The translations under genes and the position numbers were made by a program. A stretch of DNA of 21,910 bases, taken from NCBI GenBank assembly GCA_045117315.1, contig JBGUNJ010000141.1, positions 1-21,910 on the forward strand, given 5' to 3'. Source of the DNA: CAG-791 sp045117315 (GTDB lineage: Bacteria; Bacillota; Clostridia; Lachnospirales; Lachnospiraceae). A model generated the notes under the pieces. That model was not told where the DNA came from. It saw only the letters and a list, made by a program, of their open reading frames with translations, and ran no database searches. Of the stretch, positions 7,957 to 14,352 are shown piece by piece (the stretch's first letter is position 1; the number at the start of each line of letters is the position of its first letter).

Positions 7957-8480
7957 CTCTTCTCCCCCTGTGTGAAAACGGTAAAATAGTATACCCTTGA
8001 AAATCCGTTCACCATTATTCGCAAAGCAAGGAGCAGATATTGCGATGTTCCGATCTCCAGACTTGCCGGTAATCCGGCAGTGCGCTCTGACCTCCGATAC
8101 GGTATCCACCGCTGTATGATGCTGCTTTCTATGATTTGCAGGCCCCGTCCTCTTCCCTGATGTCTGCAGGGATGGTCTTCTGCCCTCCGCATATCAAATA
8201 ATCAGACAGCAGAGTGAAAGCAATGGATATTTTATCATAATTTCCACCTTTTCTGAACAGTATCTGACTGATTTTTTGCAATTTTCTGCTGATTTTCTGT
8301 TAATTTCTTGCTCTTTCTTTGTTTTTCCTTCCCGTTTTTCCTGTTATCCGCCATTTTGTCACGATTTTTTTCAATTGATTTTGTACTGTTTCTGTACTGT
8401 TTTTCATTATTTCCTAAACAGACAATCCGGTTCTTGTCCTGACTTGCGGGCCTGGTCCCGCGTTCACTGACATGTATGAA
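7957..8480. other. Long leader and A/T-rich non-coding stretch upstream of the large GH114-like gene
   Basis: About 520 bases without a convincing gene. Nearest the gene is a putative 265-base leader, which contains a 6-bp hairpin (TGCCGG 8064-8069 / CCGGCA 8074-8079) and a 79-codon frame (8192-7953) whose stop overlaps the gene's start as ATGA but which has no ribosome binding site. A promoter lies at 8229-8257. From about 8265 to 8410 the minus strand is strongly A-rich, with repeated CAGAAAAT/CAAAAAATCAG elements; its 85-codon frame is Lys-rich low complexity and I do not call it a gene. Confidence 0.6.
8229..8257 (-). promoter_or_regulatory. Putative sigma-A promoter of the large GH114-like gene
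   Basis: Minus-strand -35 TTCAGA (8257-8252) and -10 TAAAAT (8234-8229) are separated by exactly 17 bases. Initiation would fall near 8222, giving a leader of about 265 bases. The -35 is weak. Confidence 0.45.
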
Positions 8481-8529
8481 AACAGCGGGCATTGCTTCGC
8501 GCTTTGACGCTCCCGCAATGCCCGCTGTT
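8481..8529 (-). terminator. Strong hairpin terminator after modC
   Basis: A 15-bp perfect stem (AACAGCGGGCATTGC 8481-8495 with GCAATGCCCGCTGTT 8515-8529) has a 19-base loop and lies about 40 bases past the modC stop. On the minus strand it is followed by TTCATAC after TT, a short T-rich tail. The stem and loop sequence recurs in part at 16360-16392. Confidence 0.7.
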
Positions 8530-8569
8530 TATTCAGGCTTTCGTGTAAGAATCAGTAAAGAATCTGCAG

Positions 8570-9691
8570 TTATGATTCTCTGAGCAGCATGACCGAGGAG
8601 GGATTTACCGTCAGAGCCCCCAGAATCCTGTCCGAAAAATCATGACTGTGCATGTCTTTCGGGACTTTCCACCAGATCTTCTGTTCCAGAACGACATACC
8701 ATTCAAATGGCAGTTCTGTCAGAGTCGGATTCCGCATGGGAATTATATTCTTCCCGCTGGCAATACTTCCCGGGCCATGTTCCCAGGCAGCTTGAGGCTC
8801 TTTCCCGGCAGTATCCGTCATTGCAGCGATCTCAGATTCCCCAGGGTAGACAGGAGTGAAATCGTGAGCCCTTATTCCTGCATGCGTGATTTCAGGAGTG
8901 ACCTCGCCTTCTGTCGTCAGTTCAAGATTTCCCCAGTCTAAGGCACAGATCCTGTGGCTGCCAAGACGCCGGATTCGCGAAATGTTTTTACAGCCTGTCA
9001 GTCGTGCCGCTTCTACTGTCTGAGGATGTTCAAACACATCCCTTGTCTCGCCGGACGCTATAATGCGCCCGTCGCTCATAAGGAGCAGGTAGTCGCAGAG
9101 CTGGTATGCCTCATCGCGGTCATGAGTGACCAGGACAGATACCCCCTCATAATCCCGCAGCACCTGTGCCATCTCCAGGCGCAGCCGCTCCTTCAGGTAA
9201 TGATCCATGGCGGAAAAGGGCTCGTCCAGCAGAAGGACCCTGGGGCGGTAAGCCATTATGCGGGCCAGCGCGACACGCTGCTGCTGGCCGCCGGAAAGTT
9301 CCCCCGGACGGCGCTTTTCCAGCCCTTCAATCTGAAACGCCCGCATCATCTCCCGGGCGCGGGCCTGTTTCTCCTGTTTCGTCCCGGCCACACCTGCCAT
9401 AATGTTCTGCTCGACAGTCATTGTCGGAAACAGGGCATAATTCTGAAAAAGGTATCCCACCCTGCGCTCCTGCGGCCTGAGATTCACCTTTTTTTCAGAA
9501 TCGAACAGCACTTTTTCTCCGACGCTGATCACCCCGCGGTCCGGTTTTTCGATGCCGGCTATGCTGCGGAGTGTCATGCTCTTTCCGCAGCCGGAAGCCC
9601 CCAGGATCCCGATCCTCGGAGCTTGTCCCTCGTAATTGACCCGGAGATGAAATCCATCCAGTCTTTTTTCAAAATCCAGTTTAAGCAGCAT
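8570..9691 (-). CDS. modC: Molybdate ABC transporter ATP-binding protein ModC
   Basis: 373 residues; the cytoplasmic ATPase that powers molybdate import. The ABC domain is complete: Walker A GASGCGKS (31-38), Q-loop Q83 (YLFQNYALFP), signature LSGGQQQ (132-138), Walker B LLLDEP with D156/E157, and switch H190. Residues about 240-373 form a C-terminal regulatory region equivalent to the TOBE/Mop part of ModC, though its sequence is divergent. The start at 9691 has AAGGTG 6 bases upstream. It lies 136 bases after modB, an unusually wide gap for this operon that contains a small hairpin (GCCCT 9772-9776 / AGGGC 9781-9785). A related sulfate or tungstate ATPase is possible, but the partners and the neighbouring cofactor genes favour molybdate. 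Confidence 0.9.
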   Translation of the reverse strand: MLLKLDFEKRLDGFHLRVNYEGQAPRIGILGASGCGKSMTLRSIAGIEKPDRGVISVGEKVLFDSEKKVNLRPQERRVGYLFQNYALFPTMTVEQNIMAGVAGTKQEKQARAREMMRAFQIEGLEKRRPGELSGGQQQRVALARIMAYRPRVLLLDEPFSAMDHYLKERLRLEMAQVLRDYEGVSVLVTHDRDEAYQLCDYLLLMSDGRIIASGETRDVFEHPQTVEAARLTGCKNISRIRRLGSHRICALDWGNLELTTEGEVTPEITHAGIRAHDFTPVYPGESEIAAMTDTAGKEPQAAWEHGPGSIASGKNIIPMRNPTLTELPFEWYVVLEQKIWWKVPKDMHSHDFSDRILGALTVNPSSVMLLRES

Positions 9692-9827
9692 AAAAGCACC
9701 TTTTGGCCAAAGAAGATACAGATGGCATTACTAAAGCGATTTGGAATGGGATTTTCGCAAGTTACTGTCACGCCCTCGAAAGGGCCTGAACTGAAATTAC
9801 AGACACAGTGGACACAGATATTGGCAT

Positions 9828-10532
9828 CTACCAGCGTTTTACCGACTTCATCGCCTTCCCGGAGATGATGTTCATGAGGAAAATAATGATAAAGGCGATC
9901 AAGACCACGATGGCTGTCCAGACGCCGGCAGTCAGGTAGTCGCCGTCCTGAATGACCATGGCGATCCGCTGGGAAACAGTCGCCGTCTTGCCGGGTATGT
10001 TTCCCGCCAGCATACTGGTCGCGCCGTATTCACCCAGGGCTCTGGCAAAGGTCAGGATCGTACCAGCCGCGATCCCGGGTCCCGCAGTCGGCATGACAAC
10101 AGTCCAGAAGATCCTGATGTCCGACATGCCCAGCGTCCGTCCGGCGTAGACCAGGTTCACGTCGATCTGTTCAAATGCGGCCCTCGCGTTCCGGTACATC
10201 AGCGGAAAAGCGATCACCGTTGCCGCCACTATGCAGCCCAGCCAGGATTGAACGACTTTGATCCCGAACTCTTCATACAGCAGTATTCCCAGAGGTCTCC
10301 TTCTGCTGAAGAGAAGAAGCAGGAAAAAACCCGCGACTGTAGGCGGAAGCACCATGGGTAATGTCAGCAGTCCGTCCACTATTGCCTTGACTCTGTTGGA
10401 TGCTTTCACTACCTTCCTGGCAGCGAATATTCCCAGAAAAAAGGAAATGAATGTCGCGACGATTCCCGTCTTCAGGGAAATGAAAAGCGGACTCCAGTCC
10501 AGCTTTTCAAGTATGGCAATAATTTCCTGCAT
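9828..10532 (-). CDS. modB: Molybdate ABC transporter permease ModB
   Basis: 234 residues with five or six membrane helices; it forms the homodimeric channel of ModABC. It begins SLKTGIVATFISFFLGIFAA and carries LTLPMVLPPTVAGFFLLLLF, typical of ModB. The cytoplasmic coupling loop that docks on ModC is RTLGMSDIRIFWTVVMPTAG, followed by RALGEYGATSMLAG, the conserved molybdate-permease sequence. AAGGAGGA precedes the ATG by a few bases. It lies 96 bases after modA; the gap holds two 10-bp direct repeats (CTTTCTCTGC at 10598 and 10613). Length is normal for the family. Confidence 0.93.
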   Translation of the reverse strand: MQEIIAILEKLDWSPLFISLKTGIVATFISFFLGIFAARKVVKASNRVKAIVDGLLTLPMVLPPTVAGFFLLLLFSRRRPLGILLYEEFGIKVVQSWLGCIVAATVIAFPLMYRNARAAFEQIDVNLVYAGRTLGMSDIRIFWTVVMPTAGPGIAAGTILTFARALGEYGATSMLAGNIPGKTATVSQRIAMVIQDGDYLTAGVWTAIVVLIAFIIIFLMNIISGKAMKSVKRW

Positions 10533-10628
10533 ACGGTCCTCCTTACGGCGTATATCCCTGCTCTCCCTGATGCCGGGAGTTCCTGCCCTGAAAAGAGCTT
10601 TCTCTGCGTAAACTTTCTCTGCACTTTT

Positions 10629-11660
10629 TTACTTCTGCTCTGCAGGTTCCAGATTGGTGTCGAAAAGATATTTGTCAAAAATGTCCTTTGCGTCGTCCGA
10701 AGTGATGAAGGAGACGAAATCCGCTGCCGCTGCCGCCTCTTCGGGGGAAGCCTCATCATTGGCAACCTGACAGACAGGATAAATGACGTTACCTGTCAAA
10801 TCATATCCCACCTTCTCAAGAATGTCGAGTTCATCCTCATATCCATATGTATCGGACAGATAAGTCGTGCCGACTTCGCAGGAGCCCTCAACCACTGCTG
10901 TAAGGACCTGAGATACATTGCCCTGCTCGGAAATCTCTACACCGCCCAGTGCATCGGATACCTCGGCAGTCGTGTATACTGAAGCGTCCTCAGCCTGTGG
11001 AAGAATTCCCAGATTCATCAAAGCGGTGCGGGTATATCTGCCGACCGGCACTGAGCCGTCCGCAAGCGCGATGCTGGAAGCATTGCCGATGTCCGCAAGG
11101 CCGGTGACAGCGCTCTGGACATCTTTGCGTTTGATCACGACCACCTGGTTATTGACGACATCCGCTCGTGTCCCCTCCACGACCAGTCCATCCTCCTCCA
11201 GCTGGTTCATCTGTTTCTGGGCAGCTGAGAAAAACACGTCGCAGGCATACCCTTCCTGAATCTGAGTGAGGAGCTTTCCTGAAGAGTCCGCGTTGAATAC
11301 GATGGATACATTGGGATGAGTCTCATTATACTTAGCTGCAACTTCCTGCATAGATGTGTTCAGGGATGCGGCGATAAAAACCTGCAGCTCAACAGGGGGT
11401 TCTTCCGCCGCCTGCTCTGCTGCCGCCGCAGTCTCTCCAGTCGTAGCTGTGGCTGCGGGCTGCTCCACGGGAGCCTCCGCTGTAAGAGCATTCTCTGTCC
11501 CTTCGACTACTGTCTCAGCTTCTTCTGTGACCGCTTCTGTCTCTTTGGCCGCTTCCTCGGTCTTTTCCGTCCCGGCACTGCCTGATGAATTCCCGCATCC
11601 TGTTGTAAAAACTGCTGCCAGTGCTGCCGCCAGAATGACCGCAAGAACTTTCTTTTTCAT
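10629..11660 (-). CDS. modA: Molybdate-binding lipoprotein ModA
   Basis: 343 residues. A lipoprotein signal peptide ends at the lipobox TTGC with Cys22 as the acylation site. An Ala/Glu/Thr-rich linker (about 23-88) follows and tethers the binding domain (about 90-340) to the membrane. The domain shows LQVFIAASLNTSMQEVAAKY, FNADSSGKLLTQIQEG and DVFFSAAQKQM, the serine-bearing loops that hold the oxyanion in ModA proteins, then SVPVGRYTRTAL and GTTYLSD. It captures molybdate (or tungstate) outside the cell and passes it to ModB. GGAGGAAT lies just before the ATG. The acidic linker is longer than in Gram-negative ModA, as expected for a tethered lipoprotein. Confidence 0.93.
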   Translation of the reverse strand: MKKKVLAVILAAALAAVFTTGCGNSSGSAGTEKTEEAAKETEAVTEEAETVVEGTENALTAEAPVEQPAATATTGETAAAAEQAAEEPPVELQVFIAASLNTSMQEVAAKYNETHPNVSIVFNADSSGKLLTQIQEGYACDVFFSAAQKQMNQLEEDGLVVEGTRADVVNNQVVVIKRKDVQSAVTGLADIGNASSIALADGSVPVGRYTRTALMNLGILPQAEDASVYTTAEVSDALGGVEISEQGNVSQVLTAVVEGSCEVGTTYLSDTYGYEDELDILEKVGYDLTGNVIYPVCQVANDEASPEEAAAAADFVSFITSDDAKDIFDKYLFDTNLEPAEQK

Positions 11661-11697
11661 TATTCCTCCTTTGCTCTGCTGAAGTGTCGGAGCTCAC

Positions 11698-11726
11698 TTC
11701 CCGCCCCTTGCCTGAGGAGGCGGGAA
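11698..11726 (-). promoter_or_regulatory. Leader hairpin upstream of modA
   Basis: TTCCCGCC (11698-11705) pairs with GGCGGGAA (11719-11726) in the modA leader, about 40 bases before the start codon. Read on the minus strand, its 5' arm runs into CCTCCT, which could alternatively pair with the AGGAGG of modA. No T run follows, so it is not an obvious terminator. Regulatory role is inference. Confidence 0.45.
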
Positions 11727-11808
11727 ATACTCCGGGTTTATATAGGATCCTATTTCAAATCAATACTGATTTGGATTCTAAAACAGTCCCTTACAGGTAC
11801 TTCCGTCA

Positions 11809-11834
11809 TCGTTCGGTTTTTAAAAACATATCGC
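11809..11834. promoter_or_regulatory. Degenerate ModE-type operator upstream of modA
   Basis: A 26-bp imperfect palindrome centred on GTTTTTAAAAAC. Its left half (TCGTTCGGTTTTT) matches the half-site CCGTTCTGTTTTT of the 15495-15520 palindrome at 11 of 13 positions; the right half matches at 10 of 13. It lies about 150 bases upstream of modA. No clear -10 box sits beside it, so it is weaker evidence than the other two sites. Confidence 0.45.
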
Positions 11835-11843
11835 TCTCCCAAA

Positions 11844-11882
11844 GAAGGAACGTCCCTTATTCATACACTCAGGACGTTCCTT
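11844..11882 (-). terminator. Hairpin between mog and modA
   Basis: An 11-bp perfect stem (AAGGAACGTCC 11844-11854 / GGACGTTCCTT 11872-11882) with a 17-base loop. It probably ends the moa/mog transcript before the modA promoter, although only TTCTTT follows on the minus strand. Confidence 0.5.
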
Positions 11883-11901
11883 TCCTGAAATCATCGCTCT
11901 T

Positions 11902-12100
11902 TTTCAGAGTGCTCCAAACCTGCGGTCACCGCCATGTTTCGGGCTGCTCGACCCTTCGGTCATCGGTCTGTTTCGGGGTACTCCGAACCTGCGGTCACCG
12001 CCATGTTTCGGGCTGCTCGACCCTTCGGTCATCGGTCTGTTTCAGGGTACTCCGAACCTGCGGTCACCGCCATGTTTCGGGCTGCTCGACCCTTCGGTCA
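11902..12100. repeat. Three tandem 69-bp repeats between mog and modA
   Basis: Units start at 11902, 11971 and 12040 with an exact 69-base period; the third is cut short at about 12100. Copies differ at only a few bases in the first 20 and are identical over the part beginning CCTGCGGTCACCGCCATG. Each unit contains two short self-complementary pieces, GCGGTCACCGC and GACCCTTCGGTC. The unit is 23 codons and leaves two plus-strand frames open, but no ribosome binding site or protein-like composition supports translation. The array starts just past the mog stop codon. Confidence 0.9.
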
Positions 12101-12114
12101 CCTGCCTGTAATCA

Positions 12115-12684
12115 TCACTTCGCCGCACACTCCGAAGCGCTGCCGCGCAGAATGCGCAGACCGTGGTCCAGCCCGTGAAGGATAAAGCCGAGACTTTCTC
12201 TCACCGCTTTCGGGCTTCCCGGAAGGTTGATGATCAGAGTTCCCTTGCGGATCACCGATACCCCCCGGCTGAGCATGGCGCGGTCTGTGATCCGGGCGGA
12301 GCACATGCGGATATATTCAGCGATTCCCGGCGCGTTCCTGTCCGCGACTGCCATGGTTGCCTCCGGAGTGCGGTCTCGCAGGGAGAATCCCGTGCCGCCG
12401 CTGGTCAGGACCAGATCGACCTTAAGCTCATCCGCCAGACGGATGAGTTCTTTCTCCAGAAGCTCAGGTTCGTCGGGCAGTACAAAAGCTTCCCTGACCT
12501 CATATCCCGCTTCTTCAAGCATCTGAACTGCCGCAGGACCGCTCTCATCCACGCGCTGTCCTTTCGCCCCCTTATCGCTGAGCGTGATCACCGCCGCGGT
12601 AAAAGGCCGCTGATCTGCGGCCTGCTCAGGCGTATGCTTTTTTTCCTCAGGTGCTTTCACCTGATCTTCCGATATGTTTTTCAT
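12115..12684 (-). CDS. mog: Molybdopterin adenylyltransferase, MogA/MoaB family
   Basis: 189 residues. The family adenylates molybdopterin at the step before metal insertion. The MPT-binding fold spans about 28-175: AAVITLSDKG (30-39), RVDESGP with D46, and TSGGTGFSLRDRTPEAT (94-110), the signature of the MogA/MoaB/Cnx1G group. Then come AMLSRG and NLPGSPKAV. The first 27 residues are a charged extension not typical of the family. AAGGAG lies 6 bases before the ATG, and the gene starts 27 bases after moaA, so it is in the same operon. Whether it is catalytically MogA-like or closer to MoaB cannot be told apart by eye. Confidence 0.9.
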   Translation of the reverse strand: MKNISEDQVKAPEEKKHTPEQAADQRPFTAAVITLSDKGAKGQRVDESGPAAVQMLEEAGYEVREAFVLPDEPELLEKELIRLADELKVDLVLTSGGTGFSLRDRTPEATMAVADRNAPGIAEYIRMCSARITDRAMLSRGVSVIRKGTLIINLPGSPKAVRESLGFILHGLDHGLRILRGSASECAAK

Positions 12685-12711
12685 TATCTGCTCCTTTTCG
12701 GGTCTGTATCA

Positions 12712-13689
12712 TCATCCACCGATTGCGTTCATCCCCGCATACTCGGTCATGGCCTCAGGCTTCTCAAAGCAGTGGGCGTCCGGCTTGCGGAAAACCGCCT
12801 CACGCATCCTCTCCCGGAGTGCCGTTTTTTTCTCCTCCTCCGGCATATCTCCCCGAAGGACTTCCCGCAGGTCAGCTCCGTCGCTGTAACATAGGCAGGT
12901 CTTTAAATATCCCTGGGAAGTCAGGCGCACCCGGTTGCAGGTGCCGCAGAATTTTCCGTGGATCGCACTGATCAGGCCCACGCTGCCCCGGCATCCCGGG
13001 ATCATATAATAGACCGCCGGTCCGAAACCGTGCTGCCGGGTGTCCTTTTCCATCCCCGGATACATGCGTCTGAGCATCTGCAGAAGGTTCTCGTGGCTGA
13101 TTCCGGGATATTTTTTGCCGTATCCGACAGGCATCATCTCAATAAAGCGGACATCCACAGGAAGTTCTTCAGCGAGGCTGACCATGGTCCTTATGCTCTC
13201 TTCATCTGAAAAAAGGGATACTGAGTTCAGCTTTACCTTCAATCCTTCCGAACATGCTGCCCTGATTGAACTCAGAACTGTCTCAAGCCCGTCCGTACCG
13301 GTAAGCTCCCGGTATTTCTCCCGGTCCAGCGTATCCAGACTTATGTTCACAGCGTCCAGACCGCTCTCAATCAGCCCGGGAAGCATTTTTTCCAGAAGAA
13401 TACCGTTCGTAGTCATCGACACTTTTTCGATACCCTGAACAGATCTGATTTCCCTCAGCAGGATTGGAAGTCCGATCCTCACTGTGGGTTCCCCGCCGGT
13501 GAGCCGGATATGGCGAAATCCCAGTTCCGCCGCCTGCTCAACGACTGACCGAATCTCCTCATATGTCAGAATGTCCTTCATGGGCAAAGTACTGATGCCT
13601 TCCGGCATACAGTATTTACACCTCAGATTGCATCTGTCTGTCACAGAGATACGCAGATAATCGATGTTTCTATTGTATTGATCAATCAT
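12712..13689 (-). CDS. moaA: GTP 3',8-cyclase MoaA
   Basis: 325 residues; a cytoplasmic radical-SAM enzyme that converts GTP to 3',8-cyclo-GTP, the first step of molybdenum cofactor synthesis. The N-terminal cluster motif is CNLRCKYC (C20, C24, C27), followed by the SAM-binding stretch RLTGGEP. The C-terminal second cluster is FCGTCNRVRLTSQG with C248, C251 and C265 (C-x2-C-x13-C), and the protein ends in the essential Gly-Gly (AIGG). The ATG at 13689 is preferred to the GTG one codon earlier because it overlaps the moaC stop as TGATG and has AGAGGA at good spacing. Translational coupling to moaC is likely. Confidence 0.97.
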   Translation of the reverse strand: MIDQYNRNIDYLRISVTDRCNLRCKYCMPEGISTLPMKDILTYEEIRSVVEQAAELGFRHIRLTGGEPTVRIGLPILLREIRSVQGIEKVSMTTNGILLEKMLPGLIESGLDAVNISLDTLDREKYRELTGTDGLETVLSSIRAACSEGLKVKLNSVSLFSDEESIRTMVSLAEELPVDVRFIEMMPVGYGKKYPGISHENLLQMLRRMYPGMEKDTRQHGFGPAVYYMIPGCRGSVGLISAIHGKFCGTCNRVRLTSQGYLKTCLCYSDGADLREVLRGDMPEEEKKTALRERMREAVFRKPDAHCFEKPEAMTEYAGMNAIGG

Positions 13690-14228
13690 CACTTTCCTCT
13701 GTTTTTTATTGATTCAGCATTGCCTCTGCCGGTCTCAGCGGGGTCCCGCTCGTTTCCCGGGCGGACATAGAGGCCGCTCTTTCCCCCGCTCTTGCGAAGG
13801 AGTCTGATCTCACCGATCTTCATGCCCTTGTCAACCGCCTTGCACATGTCGTAGATGGTCAGCAGGGTCACCGACACACCTGTCAGGGCCTCCATTTCCA
13901 CACCTGTCTTTCCTGTGGTCTTAACCGTACAGAACGCGCGGATCTCATTGGTTTCACCGTGCAGTTCGAACTCCACCGACAGCCCGGTCAGGTTCAAAAT
14001 ATGACAGAGCGGGATCAGGTCCGATGTCTTTTTGGCACCCATGATCCCGGCAATTCTGGCGACTCCCAGCACATCGCCTTTTGCCATACTGCCCGAAACT
14101 ACCTTTTCAAAGCAGTCGCTGCTCATGAAAATACTCCCTGCCGCAGTCGCTTCCCTGACAGTATCCTGCTTCCGGCTGACATCCACCATCCGGGCGTTTC
14201 CCTCTGCGTCAAAATGTGTAAATTCCAT
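13689..14228 (-). CDS. moaC: Cyclic pyranopterin monophosphate synthase MoaC
   Basis: 179 residues; it rearranges MoaA's product to cyclic pyranopterin monophosphate. Family marks are FTHFDAEGNARMVDVS at the N-terminus, LIPLCHIL (71-78), and MEALTGVSVTLLTIYDMCKAVDK (112-134), with K134 in the position of the conserved active-site lysine. The ATG at 14228 is chosen because GAGGAG lies 8 bases upstream; a frame reaching 14264 is open but adds unconserved residues. The last 25 or so residues extend past the usual end of the family and are charged. It overlaps moaA by one base. Confidence 0.96.
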   Translation of the reverse strand: MEFTHFDAEGNARMVDVSRKQDTVREATAAGSIFMSSDCFEKVVSGSMAKGDVLGVARIAGIMGAKKTSDLIPLCHILNLTGLSVEFELHGETNEIRAFCTVKTTGKTGVEMEALTGVSVTLLTIYDMCKAVDKGMKIGEIRLLRKSGGKSGLYVRPGNERDPAETGRGNAESIKNRGK

Positions 14229-14303
14229 ACCGGACACTCCTCGTATGATAAGTGTGCTGCTCACGTCAGGGGCGGCGTACTTATCTTTTTATTCTTCATC
14301 GCG

Positions 14304-14325
14304 CAAGACTCGCGAGCGAGTCTTG
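14304..14325. other. Short hairpin between the MoeA-like gene and moaC
   Basis: CAAGACTCG (14304-14312) and CGAGTCTTG (14317-14325) form a perfect 9-bp stem with a CGAG tetraloop. There is no T run on either side, so it is more likely an RNA processing or stability element than a terminator. Confidence 0.4.
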
Positions 14326-14352
14326 AAATACTGACACGCTTTTATCAGTCCC

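Noticed and set aside
7957..8228. Cyclic-di-GMP riboswitch in the leader of the large GH114-like gene
   Set aside because: I looked because surface-protein genes in Clostridia often carry one, but could not find the conserved GEMM-type core or its paired stems.
8235..8492. 85-codon minus-strand frame upstream of the large GH114-like gene
   Set aside because: It starts inside the modC terminator hairpin, has no ribosome binding site, and encodes low-complexity Lys/Asn/Gln-rich sequence from A-rich DNA; treated as non-coding.
11902..12100. 69-bp repeats as a CRISPR array
   Set aside because: Copies are directly tandem with no unique spacers, and there are no cas genes.
11684..12178. 164-codon plus-strand frame across the 69-bp repeats
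   Set aside because: Open only because the repeat period is a multiple of three. It has no ribosome binding site, its composition (Cys, His, Arg, Ser) is not protein-like, and it runs into mog on the other strand.
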